Below the pieces are notes generated by a model. It ran no database searches and was not told where the DNA came from. It saw only the letters and a list, made by a program, of their open reading frames with translations. Shown in pieces: positions 1 through 7,265 of a stretch of 18,608 nucleotides of DNA. The stretch spans positions 1-18,608 of the forward strand of contig JAUXST010000497.1 in assembly GCA_030679805.1 (NCBI GenBank), given 5' to 3'. The position numbers were made by a program, and so were the translations under genes. The stretch is from Reyranella sp. (GTDB lineage: Bacteria; Pseudomonadota; Alphaproteobacteria; Reyranellales; Reyranellaceae). How positions within the stretch are numbered: position 1 is the first letter of the stretch; each line of letters starts with the position of its first letter.

Positions 1-708
1 AAACGCCCGGTCGCTGCCGCCGCGACCGTGAAACTCGATCTCGCGACCGCCCTCGCGTATCGTGAAGCGCACGACCGGGGCAAAGGAGACGCGCTCGACA
101 GTGCGCTCGACCTCCCGCCCGTCGGCCCGCCGCACGGTCTCGGACCCGGCGTGTCGGCTCTCGCGGTTCTCGAGGACGATGCCGTCGGTCCGCACGCCCC
201 CGGTGTAAAGGTCGGCGGCGCTCCACAGCACGAAGACCCCGATCAGGCCGGCTCCGCCGGCGATGACGGTGAAGGCCGTCTCCCCCACCACGGCAAGGTC
301 GATATCGCGGGAGAGAGCCCAGGCGACGATGCCGAACAGCATCCAGAAGGCGCCGAAGATGGTGACGAAGAGCGCCGGAAACCACAGCCGGTCGAAGGTG
401 TCGATGCGGAAATCACGCGGGTCCTGCGGCATGTAGAGGATCGTGACCTTGTCGCCCACGGCGAAATCCGGCGCGCCGCTGCCGAGATCCTTCACCGTCT
501 GCACCTCCCCGCCGGGCAGGTCAAAGCGAATCACAGGCGCATACATGTCGCCGTCGCGGCGCATCTCGACCACCTCGCCGTCGGCGCGTTCGCCATGGAG
601 CACGTGACGCAGGCTGCCGAGCCCCAGCGCCAGGCCGCCGACCAGGATCAACCCGCCGATCCCCAGGATCAGTCCGGCGATCCAGCGCCAGCTGTTGTCG
701 GCGGCCAT
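1..708 (-). CDS. DUF3592-type membrane protein, C-terminus cut by window edge
   Basis: Reading the minus strand from the ATG at 706-708 gives 236 residues, open to base 1, so the C-terminus is missing. Hydrophobic segments lie at about residues 9-31, 109-131 and 145-163. Two similar soluble segments follow the pattern 'DG.V.E...YAPV.RF' (residues 43-62) and 'DGIV.EN...FAPVVRF' (175-215). They resemble the DUF3592 domain, a small beta-rich domain of unknown function usually attached to transmembrane helices. The second copy is truncated here. The gene starts 10 bases after the stop of the four-helix membrane protein upstream, so the two are probably co-transcribed. The ribosome-binding site is weak (GAGCCCGG). 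No enzymatic function can be inferred; the product probably sits in the inner membrane. Family assignment is from pattern recognition only. Confidence 0.75.
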   Translation of the reverse strand, partial: MAADNSWRWIAGLILGIGGLILVGGLALGLGSLRHVLHGERADGEVVEMRRDGDMYAPVIRFDLPGGEVQTVKDLGSGAPDFAVGDKVTILYMPQDPRDFRIDTFDRLWFPALFVTIFGAFWMLFGIVAWALSRDIDLAVVGETAFTVIAGGAGLIGVFVLWSAADLYTGGVRTDGIVLENRESRHAGSETVRRADGREVERTVERVSFAPVVRFTIREGGREIEFHGRGGSDRAF

Positions 709-718
709 TGCGCCGGGC

Positions 719-1390
719 TCAGGCCGGATGCCGGCGAAGCGCGTCGACGATCGCCACGAGCCGGCTGCCCTGCGGCGTGGCCGGATCGATGAGCGTTTCG
801 TGCGGCGTGCTTTCGGCCAGCCGGCTGAACTCCATCAAAGAACGAATGTGCTGCTGGCGCGTCAGGCCATACTCCGAAGATCGATGGTGGAAAAAGAGCC
901 GGAAGAGCTGACCTTGGCCGACCAGGGCATTGAATTCGGTCGCGGTCACGTAGACCAGGAAACAGACGAAGATCCAGAGATGGACCGCGACGAACCGGTG
1001 CCACGTGAAGTCGAGGAGCAAATTCCTGAACGCCGGACCGAAGCCACCGGTATCGATGGCGAACTCAACGACCTTCTCCACGATACACACGATCAACACG
1101 ACGACCGAGTAGAAGACCGACTTGTAGAGAACCGGCCAGATCAGCGGTCCGCCGCGAAACTTGTCGATGAGGCGAACCTTGTCGACCACCAGAACGACCT
1201 TGGCCACCACCAGCGCGGTCGTCGTGGCCAGGACGAAGTTCGGCAGATCGAACCAGATGTTCTGGACCGCCGCATGGGTGGTGAAGGAGATCAGGTTGAA
1301 GGCAATGAAGAAATAGATCACCGGCGGGAGCATATGCCGAACCAGCTTCGAACCGGCATGGATCGCCCGACGTTCCAGGGAAGCGGCCAT
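719..1390 (-). CDS. hypothetical four-helix membrane protein
   Basis: A 223-residue protein whose family I do not recognise. Four hydrophobic stretches at about residues 21-39, 51-70, 85-105 and 132-153 suggest a polytopic inner-membrane protein. The N-terminus is basic (LERRAIHAGSKLVRH). The soluble C-terminal tail of about 70 residues contains RLFFHHRSSEYG and ends in DALRRHPA. The frame is open much further upstream, but that part overlaps the SDR gene. I therefore start at the ATG at 1388-1390, which lies 5 bases after the SDR stop and is preceded by a GAGG-like sequence. The tight spacing on both sides puts it in one transcript with the SDR and the DUF3592 gene. There is no obvious link to sugar metabolism. 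It could be a regulatory or sensory membrane protein, but nothing visible supports a specific role. Confidence 0.7.
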   Translation of the reverse strand: MAASLERRAIHAGSKLVRHMLPPVIYFFIAFNLISFTTHAAVQNIWFDLPNFVLATTTALVVAKVVLVVDKVRLIDKFRGGPLIWPVLYKSVFYSVVVLIVCIVEKVVEFAIDTGGFGPAFRNLLLDFTWHRFVAVHLWIFVCFLVYVTATEFNALVGQGQLFRLFFHHRSSEYGLTRQQHIRSLMEFSRLAESTPHETLIDPATPQGSRLVAIVDALRRHPA

Positions 1391-1395
1391 GGCCT

Positions 1396-2163
1396 CTACA
1401 TCCGCCCGCCGTCGACGACGAAGTTCTGCGCCGTCACCAGCCGGCTGTCGTCGGCGGCAAGCCACAGCGCCATGCGGGCAATGTCGGGTGGATAGACCTT
1501 CTCCTTGAGACACTGCGCCGCCATCAGGGCGGCTTCGGCCTCCGGCGTCAGCCAGAGATCGATCTGTCGCTGGGTCATGATCCAGCCCGGCGTGATCGCA
1601 TTGAGGCGGATGCCGTCGGGTCCGAGATCGCGGGCGAGCCCACGGGTCATGCCGATGACCGCGGCCTTGGCCGCCTGATAGACCGAGAGTTGCGGCGTCA
1701 TGGTGTGATAGCTGACCGAGCTGAAATTCACGATCGAGCCGCCGCCCGTCTTCTTCATGCCGGGCGCCACCGCCTGGATGGCGAAATACTGGTGCCTGAG
1801 ATTGACGGCGATGCGCTCGTCCCAGAACGCCGGCGTCACATCGGCAATCACATGCCGGTCGTCGCGCGCGGCGTTGTTCACCAACACGGTGATGGCGCCA
1901 AACTTCCCGGCAACCTCGCCGATGGCGGCCTGATAGGCGGCGACATCGCGCACATCGCACTTGGCGAACAGAGGGGCGGGATAACCGGCGGCGCCCAGTT
2001 TCTCGACCAGGGCCTTCGAGGCGGGCTCGTCGATGTCGACGAACCCCACCTTGGCGCCCTGCTCGGCGAAGTGTTCGACGATCGAGGCACCGATGCCCGA
2101 GCCGCCGCCCGAGACGAAGACAACGCGACCGCTGAGGCTGGGATAAGAAGCGAAGCGCGACAT
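1396..2163 (-). CDS. short-chain dehydrogenase/reductase (SDR), NAD-type
   Basis: A 255-residue classical SDR, the usual length for the family. The cofactor loop GGGSGIG is at residues 19-25 and D43 at the end of the second beta strand favours NAD(H) over NADP(H). CDV (69-71) contacts adenine, NNAA is at 96-99 and N121 is conserved. The catalytic residues are S149, Y162 and K166 (YQAAK). The C-terminus ends in the typical VDGGRM. The start is the ATG at 2161-2163, preceded by GTGAGGG, which overlaps the stop of the epimerase gene; longer in-frame starts would run into that gene. Lying directly behind a mutarotase-like gene and divergent from a sugar importer, it may oxidise a sugar or sugar-derived alcohol. 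SDR substrates cannot be read from sequence. A 3-oxoacyl or polyol dehydrogenase role remains possible. Confidence 0.9.
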   Translation of the reverse strand: MSRFASYPSLSGRVVFVSGGGSGIGASIVEHFAEQGAKVGFVDIDEPASKALVEKLGAAGYPAPLFAKCDVRDVAAYQAAIGEVAGKFGAITVLVNNAARDDRHVIADVTPAFWDERIAVNLRHQYFAIQAVAPGMKKTGGGSIVNFSSVSYHTMTPQLSVYQAAKAAVIGMTRGLARDLGPDGIRLNAITPGWIMTQRQIDLWLTPEAEAALMAAQCLKEKVYPPDIARMALWLAADDSRLVTAQNFVVDGGRM

Positions 2164-2170
2164 GGGACCC

Positions 2171-3028
2171 TCACAGATTGGACAGGCGAAAGACAATGTC
2201 GCCCGCGAGCGTTGCGCCGGCGGCGAGGACCGATCGGCCGACCGCACCACTGGCGTGGCTCACCGGTTCGACACAAAAATGCCGGCTGGCCTTTGGAATA
2301 TAGATCACGAGATGTCGGAATGCCTCGGTCGCCGTGAGATCGAGCCGCAGATCATGTCGCGGCCAGGTGACCATTGCGTGTCCATCCCAACCGTCGAAGC
2401 AATTGTCGAGGACGACACTATCGACCGGCCGCGAGACGGCGAAGTCCCATTCGGGCGGCACGGCGATGCGTTCGGTGGGCAGGATTTCGGCATCCGTCCG
2501 CCAGACGCCCCGCGTCCGGCACGCGAGTTCAGTATCGGCGTCGCGCGAGAAGAACGGATGGAGCCCGAGGCCTGCCGGAACCGCCCGGCCTTCCAGATTC
2601 TCGATCGACATGCCGACCACGAGTCGGTCGTCCTCCAGACGAAAGGACTGGCGGGCGCGATAGCGGAATGGCCAGCCCTTACGACCGTCATGGGCATAGG
2701 CAAGCTCGGCAGAATGCGCGGCGTGGCGCTCGACGTCCCAGGGCCGCGCCCAGCCGTCGCCATGCATCGGATGGCGCAGGCCCGGCCAATTGGGCGCCAG
2801 GACGATTTCCCGACCACCGATATCGAGGCGGCCGTTCGCGATGCGGTTCGAAAAGGGCACGAGCGGATAGCAGGAGGCATTGTTGCCGCGGCCCGAGGCG
2901 ATCGCCTCCGCACTGGCCGGCCGCAGCACATCGATCGACTCACCCGCAGTGAAGCGCACGATCGAGCCACCTGCAGACGGTGCGAGATCGATCGAGAGCC
3001 TGCCCGCGCGCAACGACAAGAGCGTCAT
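2171..3028 (-). CDS. aldose 1-epimerase (mutarotase)-like protein
   Basis: A 285-residue protein of the galactose mutarotase-like fold, which interconverts alpha and beta anomers of free sugars in the cytoplasm. Recognisable features are NRIANGR in the N-terminal third, HPMHGDGW, the central GLGLHPFF with the presumed catalytic His, and VIYIPKASRHFCVEPVSH near the C-terminus with the presumed catalytic Glu. The start is the ATG at 3026-3028, with AGAGGCG upstream; 13 extra in-frame residues further upstream look non-coding. It is the first gene of a minus-strand run (epimerase, SDR, two membrane proteins) and is divergent from the sugar-type ABC importer across 140 bases. That context supports a role in handling an imported sugar. 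The sequence is closer to the divergent 'aldose 1-epimerase family' than to classical GalM, so the true substrate is open. Confidence 0.88.
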   Translation of the reverse strand: MTLLSLRAGRLSIDLAPSAGGSIVRFTAGESIDVLRPASAEAIASGRGNNASCYPLVPFSNRIANGRLDIGGREIVLAPNWPGLRHPMHGDGWARPWDVERHAAHSAELAYAHDGRKGWPFRYRARQSFRLEDDRLVVGMSIENLEGRAVPAGLGLHPFFSRDADTELACRTRGVWRTDAEILPTERIAVPPEWDFAVSRPVDSVVLDNCFDGWDGHAMVTWPRHDLRLDLTATEAFRHLVIYIPKASRHFCVEPVSHASGAVGRSVLAAGATLAGDIVFRLSNL

Positions 3029-3109
3029 ACGTTCGCCTCTACCCGCATCCCGCCATGCAATCCACACTGGCCTGCTTCTTGCTGCATCATGCCTACATTT
3101 AACGCGGCA

Positions 3110-3149
3110 GTGATGATAGGTTTTGGGTCATCACCGGGGCATCACCGGG
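3110..3149 (+). promoter_or_regulatory. candidate operator: 7-bp dyad plus 11-bp tandem repeat
   Basis: GTGATGA (3110-3116) and its exact reverse complement TCATCAC (3128-3134) are separated by 11 bases. The right arm is also the start of a tandem pair, CATCACCGGG at 3129-3138 and 3140-3149, with an 11-base period, about one helical turn. The block lies in the 140-bp divergent region, 20-60 bases upstream of the binding-protein start. A local transcription factor could bind here and control both directions. I could not identify convincing -35/-10 boxes. No regulator gene is adjacent, so the protein that would bind it is unknown. Confidence 0.4.
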
Positions 3150-3168
3150 ACATGGGGGAGGCTACGAC

Positions 3169-4527
3169 ATGAGTGACGACATCAACGCCAAATGGGAAAT
3201 CAGCCGCCGCCGCGTTCTCGGCGGTGCCGCAGGCCTTGGCCTCATGGGCGCCTCAGGCGCGGCCCTTGGCCAATCCGCCGGCCCGTGGAGCGTAGCGCCC
3301 AAGAGCAAGGTCGACCGCCTCAACTTCGTCGTCTGGACCTACGGCGACATCTACACCCGCATCGCCAAGCAGTTCGAAGCGGATTGGGGCGTGCCGGTCG
3401 ACGGCACGATCTCCTCCTTCAACGACCATCCGACCAAGCTCACGACCATGTTCGCGGCCGGCGAGAAGATCGACGTGTCGCAATCCTCGCCGTTCTCGTT
3501 TCCCAACTTCGTGAGCCAGGGCCTGGTCGAACCGCTCAACGACATGCCCGGCGCCGCCGACTACGCTAAGGATTTCTCACCGTTCACCAAGCAGGTCGCA
3601 ACGGTGAACGGCAAGACCATGGGTCTGCCCTACTTCGCCACGGTGTGGGTGTGGAACTACTATACCGACATGCTGGAGAAGCTGAAGATCGACAAGCCGT
3701 TCACCACCTACGAGGAATTCATCGAGCACTGCGTGAAAGCCAAGAAGGACGGCGTGTCGCGCTATCCCGTCCTGTGGGTGGCGGGCGTCGGCCTCGAGCA
3801 GCTGCCGGGCACCTGGTACCAGATGACCTGGAACCGCGGCGGCGTGTTCTTCGACAAACAGGGCAACCACATGCTGGGCGCCGGCTCGATCGCCCGCGAG
3901 ACGCTGAAATGGTGGGCCAACACCTTCGAGAAGGGTCTCGACATCGCCGACCCGGAATCGCTCAAAGTGCAGTTCACCTCGTCGGCCAAGGCCTTCGGCG
4001 CCGGCAAGAACCTCTACCGCGGGCCCAACCATCACTACGGCCTCAACGTCGTCAACGATCCGGCGCAGTCGCCGATCGCCGGCAAGGTCAAGGTCCTCGG
4101 CTCGCCGGGCGACGGCAAGACGATCGGCGACGCACATGTCTATTTCATCACCACAGCCAACCGGAACAAGGAATGGGCGTGGAAGCTGCTGCAGTATCTC
4201 GGCGGCAAGACCAAGGACGGCAACTACACGCAGGCACTGAGCCTCGCCAAGGATGCGATGCTGGGGTCCGGCTACACCTCCGTGATGAACAGCGACGCGA
4301 TCAAAACGGGTTGGGCGCCCTGGGGCGATGTCCCGGAAATCCTCAAGATCTGGGACAAGGCGGCCTATATCGGTGAGCCGTGCTCGTCGATCTATCAGCC
4401 CTGGCATTTCCCGTGGAGCGACCAGATCAACATCGAGGTCCAGAAATGCCTGACCGGCCAGATCACGGCCGACCAGTGCTGCGACAACCTGATCAAGGGC
4501 ATCGCCGACGCCAAGCGGAAGGTCTAA
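3169..4527 (+). CDS. ABC sugar-type importer, extracellular substrate-binding protein (Tat-exported)
   Basis: A 452-residue family-1 extracellular solute-binding protein (UgpB/MalE type), which captures a carbohydrate-like ligand in the periplasm and passes it to the two permeases downstream. The N-terminus has a twin-arginine motif SRRRVLG (residues 12-18), then a small-residue hydrophobic stretch to AALGQ at about 31-35. It is therefore probably exported folded by the Tat system. The mature part is rich in Trp and Tyr (for example VWVWNYYTD, GTWYQMTWNRGG, WHFPWSDQ), as is common in carbohydrate-binding proteins. The start is the ATG at 3169, with GGGGGAGG about 7 bases upstream. It is first in a plus-strand run with two permeases. 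The ligand cannot be assigned: sugars, sugar acids, glycerol phosphates or polyols are all possible. Confidence 0.92.
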   Translation: MSDDINAKWEISRRRVLGGAAGLGLMGASGAALGQSAGPWSVAPKSKVDRLNFVVWTYGDIYTRIAKQFEADWGVPVDGTISSFNDHPTKLTTMFAAGEKIDVSQSSPFSFPNFVSQGLVEPLNDMPGAADYAKDFSPFTKQVATVNGKTMGLPYFATVWVWNYYTDMLEKLKIDKPFTTYEEFIEHCVKAKKDGVSRYPVLWVAGVGLEQLPGTWYQMTWNRGGVFFDKQGNHMLGAGSIARETLKWWANTFEKGLDIADPESLKVQFTSSAKAFGAGKNLYRGPNHHYGLNVVNDPAQSPIAGKVKVLGSPGDGKTIGDAHVYFITTANRNKEWAWKLLQYLGGKTKDGNYTQALSLAKDAMLGSGYTSVMNSDAIKTGWAPWGDVPEILKIWDKAAYIGEPCSSIYQPWHFPWSDQINIEVQKCLTGQITADQCCDNLIKGIADAKRKV

Positions 4528-4537
4528 TGCCCTCAAG

Positions 4538-5482
4538 ATGAGTACGCCGGCGGTAACGATCGAGAGGGCGCCTCGCCGCCCCTGGTACCGGCGCGAGATG
4601 TCGGCGGGCAGCTTCGCGTTCGTCATGAACGTACCGACGCTGCTCTGCCTCGGCCTGGTGCTCGGCTACCCGGTGATCTATGCCGCCTATCTGTCGGTGC
4701 ACCGGGTCGGACTGGGGCAGTTGCGTAGCGGTGTGTTCGCCTTCAACGGCTGGGACAACTACAGCCGTGTGCTGGAAGATCCGCTGTTCTGGATCGCCCT
4801 CAAGAACACCGGCATCTTCACCGTCGTCACCGTCGGCAGCGAGATCGTGCTGGCGGTGCTGATCGCGTTGCTGATCAACCAGGCCGGCATCTGGACCTCG
4901 CGCATCACGCGTTTCCTGATCCTGCTGCCCTATGCCATTCCGCCGATCTGCAACGGCCTGATCTGGTCGTTCCTCTACAGCTTCCAGTTCGGCTTCCTGA
5001 ACAGGATCCTGTTCAGCGCCGGCCTGATCGATAATCCGATCAACTGGGCGGGCAATCCCGACACCGCACTCTACGCCGTCACCGTGCCCTATATCTGGCG
5101 CACCCTGCCCTTCGCCATCATCCTGGTGCACGCAGCCCTTCAGGGGATCCCGCGCGAACTCTATGAGCAGGCCGCCATCGACGGCGCCAGTGCCTGGCGC
5201 CGTTTCCGCCACATCACCCTGCCCATGCTGCAGCAGATCATCGCCATCATCCTGATCCTGCGCACTGCCTTTGCCTTCGCGGTGTTCGAGGAGATCCTGG
5301 CGATCACCCAGGGCGGCCCGGGTGACGCCACCTGGGTGGCGGCCTGGTACAGCTACAAGATCACTTTCTCTCCGCCCAACAACTTCGGCATGGGCTCGGC
5401 CTCGGCCTTCATTCTGACGCTGATGATTGCCGCCATCGCACTCGTTTACATGCGCTTCATCTATCGCCGCGTGACCCTCTGA
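4538..5482 (+). CDS. ABC sugar-type importer, permease 1 (MalF/UgpA type)
   Basis: A 314-residue inner-membrane permease of the binding-protein-dependent transport family, with about six predicted helices. The cytoplasmic EAA loop, which docks the ATPase, is at about residues 209-229 (YEQAAIDGASAWRRF...LP). The N-terminal cytoplasmic segment is short and basic (RAPRRPWYRRE). The start is the ATG at 4538, 10 bases after the binding-protein stop. There is no strong ribosome-binding site, so translation may be coupled to the upstream gene. The stop codon overlaps the next start as TGATG. It should form the heterodimeric channel with permease 2. No MalK/UgpC-type ATPase gene accompanies the pair in this window. 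Confidence 0.93.
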   Translation: MSTPAVTIERAPRRPWYRREMSAGSFAFVMNVPTLLCLGLVLGYPVIYAAYLSVHRVGLGQLRSGVFAFNGWDNYSRVLEDPLFWIALKNTGIFTVVTVGSEIVLAVLIALLINQAGIWTSRITRFLILLPYAIPPICNGLIWSFLYSFQFGFLNRILFSAGLIDNPINWAGNPDTALYAVTVPYIWRTLPFAIILVHAALQGIPRELYEQAAIDGASAWRRFRHITLPMLQQIIAIILILRTAFAFAVFEEILAITQGGPGDATWVAAWYSYKITFSPPNNFGMGSASAFILTLMIAAIALVYMRFIYRRVTL

Positions 5483-6369
5483 TGTTCAAGACCACGCCCA
5501 CGGTCCGGCTCCTGCTGCACGTGGCCAACCTGACGGTGATCGTCTTCATTCTGCTGCCGCTGGTGGCGGTGTTCATCGGCAGCATCCAGTCGGAGAGGGC
5601 GCTGCAGGCCGACACCCGCCGCGTGCTGCCACTGGAGTTCACGCTCGACAATTTCACCATCATTCTCACCAAGGGCCAGCAGAGGGGCCGCATCTTCGAC
5701 CAGGCGACCTACCTGCCCGACAACATCAAGAGCTTCTACACGGCATTCATGAACTCGATGATCGTGGCCTGTTCGGTCACCTTCCTAACGCTGCTGTTCG
5801 GCTCGCTATCGGCCTACACCATCGCCCGTCAGCGCTTCCGATGGACGCTGTTCCTGATGCAGGCCAACATCGTGGCGCGCTTCGTGCCGGTGATCGTGTT
5901 GATGATTCCGCTCTATGTCGTCATGCGCTCGGTCGGCCAGCTCAATTCTCTGTCTGGCGTCATCATCGCCGAAACCGGTTTCCTGCTACCCTATGCGATC
6001 CTGATCCTGGCGCCTTACTTCGACACCATCCCGGGCGAGCTGGAGGAGGCGGCGCGCATCGACGGCTGCACGCGGCTCGGCGCCTTCTTCCATATCATCC
6101 TGCCGCTGGCGACCCCGGCATTGGCGGCATGCGGCGTCATCATGTTCATCATTTCCTGGCACGAACTCCTGATCCCGCTGATCCTGAATGCCCGGCCGGA
6201 CTTTATGACCCTACCCGTCGTGATCGCGAGCCTGGTCGGCGACGTGCATGTCTTCTTCAATCTGATGATGGCGATCTGCCTGTTGGCCCTGGCACCGACC
6301 GTTGTGCTGGTGGCGCTGCTGCAGAAATTCATCGTCGAGGGTCTGTCGGCCGGCGCCGTAAAGGGCTGA
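5482..6369 (+). CDS. ABC sugar-type importer, permease 2 (MalG/UgpE type)
   Basis: A 295-residue permease, the second channel subunit of the importer. It has an N-terminal helix at about residues 15-34, a long periplasmic segment of about 50 residues, then further helices. The EAA loop at about 187-209 reads LEEAARIDGCTRLGAFF..LP, as expected for contact with the ATPase. The C-terminus ends in QKFIVEGLSAGAVKG, a typical ending for MalG/UgpE-type subunits, so the protein is complete. Its ATG shares one base with the stop of permease 1 (TGATG), a strong sign of translational coupling. A 106-base gap follows before the aldolase gene. The partner ATPase must come from elsewhere in the genome or lie outside this window. 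Confidence 0.93.
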   Translation: MFKTTPTVRLLLHVANLTVIVFILLPLVAVFIGSIQSERALQADTRRVLPLEFTLDNFTIILTKGQQRGRIFDQATYLPDNIKSFYTAFMNSMIVACSVTFLTLLFGSLSAYTIARQRFRWTLFLMQANIVARFVPVIVLMIPLYVVMRSVGQLNSLSGVIIAETGFLLPYAILILAPYFDTIPGELEEAARIDGCTRLGAFFHIILPLATPALAACGVIMFIISWHELLIPLILNARPDFMTLPVVIASLVGDVHVFFNLMMAICLLALAPTVVLVALLQKFIVEGLSAGAVKG

Positions 6370-6431
6370 ACTGAACCACTCCGCGACACGTCGCCATGGC
6401 CTCGCGGTGGCATCGCGGTGGCCCGCCGGAC

Positions 6432-6437
6432 TATGAT
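6432..6437 (+). promoter_or_regulatory. possible -10 box before the aldolase gene
   Basis: TATGAT lies 38 bases upstream of the aldolase ATG, in the 106-base gap after permease 2. I see no matching -35 box at 16-18 bases upstream. A tandem pair of TCGCGGTGGC (6402-6411 and 6413-6422, 11-base period) lies just upstream. An internal promoter for the aldolase and amidohydrolase is possible but weakly supported. Confidence 0.22.
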
Positions 6438-6475
6438 CCGCCGCTGTTGGAACAAGACTGGAAGGAAACGCTGAT

Positions 6476-7261
6476 ATGTCGGTGAACATGCTGAAGAGGC
6501 GACTGGATGCGGGGAAGGCCTGCGTCAACGGCTGGCTGGCGATCCCCAACGGCTTCTCGGCCGAAGTCATGGCGCAATGCGGCTGGGACAGCGTTACCGT
6601 CGACATGCAGCACGGCGTCCAAGACTACCTCTCGATGGTCACCTGCTTCCAGGCGATGGACAAGCATCCCATCACGCCGCTGGTCCGCGTGCCGTGGAAC
6701 GAGCCTGGCATCGTCGGAAAGGTGCTCGACGGCGGGGCGTGGGGCGTGATCTGCCCGATGGTGAACAACGCAGCCGAAGCCAAGGCGCTCGTCTCCTATG
6801 CGCTTTATCCGCCCAAGGGCAAGCGCAGCAACGGCCCGATCCGCGCCGGCGCCTACGGCGAGGCCACGCCCTACCAGGCGACGGCCAATGACGAAGTGCT
6901 GATCATCCCGATGATCGAGACCCAGGAAGCGATCGACAATATCGACGCCATCCTCGACGTGCCGGGCGTGAGCGGCATCTACGTCGGCCCGTCCGACCTT
7001 GGCCTGTCGCTAGGCCTGGTGCCGAAGCTCGACCGTGACGAGCCGCAGGTCCTCAAGATCTACGAGAAGCTCACGACGGCCTGCAAGAAGCGCGGCCTGT
7101 TCGCGGGCATCCACAACGGCACGGCGAGCTACGCCGCCAAGGCTGTCGGCATGGGCTTCCAGCTCTGCACCATCGCCAACGATTCGGGCCTGCTGGCGAT
7201 GGCCGCCAAAGCCGCGGTGAGCGGCTTCCGCAAGGAAGCCGGCGCGGTCGCCGACAAGTAG
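6476..7261 (+). CDS. HpcH/HpaI-family class II aldolase (2-keto-3-deoxy acid aldolase-like)
   Basis: A 261-residue cytoplasmic TIM-barrel aldolase. The family cleaves 2-keto-3-deoxy acids, such as 4-hydroxy-2-oxo-heptanedioate or 2-keto-3-deoxy-L-rhamnonate, to pyruvate and an aldehyde, using a divalent metal. By homology to HpaI the visible catalytic and metal residues are H46 (VDMQHG), R71 (LVRVPW), E148 (PMIETQEA) and D174 (YVGPSDLGLS). The length is normal. The start at the ATG 6476 is supported by GGAAGGAAA about 8 bases upstream. The following amidohydrolase begins 4 bases after the stop. Co-location with a sugar-type importer and, across the divergent region, a mutarotase and an SDR suggests the last step of a non-phosphorylative sugar-acid route. 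A citrate-lyase-like (CitE) role is less likely, given the HpaI-type motifs. Confidence 0.9.
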   Translation: MSVNMLKRRLDAGKACVNGWLAIPNGFSAEVMAQCGWDSVTVDMQHGVQDYLSMVTCFQAMDKHPITPLVRVPWNEPGIVGKVLDGGAWGVICPMVNNAAEAKALVSYALYPPKGKRSNGPIRAGAYGEATPYQATANDEVLIIPMIETQEAIDNIDAILDVPGVSGIYVGPSDLGLSLGLVPKLDRDEPQVLKIYEKLTTACKKRGLFAGIHNGTASYAAKAVGMGFQLCTIANDSGLLAMAAKAAVSGFRKEAGAVADK

Positions 7262-7265
7262 AGCG

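Noticed and set aside
28..1495. Plus-strand open frames at the left end (28-792 and 695-1495)
   Set aside because: Low-complexity shadow translations opposite the DUF3592-type, four-helix and SDR genes; no start context or recognisable motif.
1391..1960. Long N-terminal extension of the four-helix protein
   Set aside because: The open frame continues over the SDR gene, but the extension is Arg/His-rich shadow sequence; the ATG at 1390 just after the SDR stop fits better.
3577..4626. A 349-codon minus-strand open frame
   Set aside because: It lies opposite the sugar-binding protein gene, whose Tat signal and domain content are clear.
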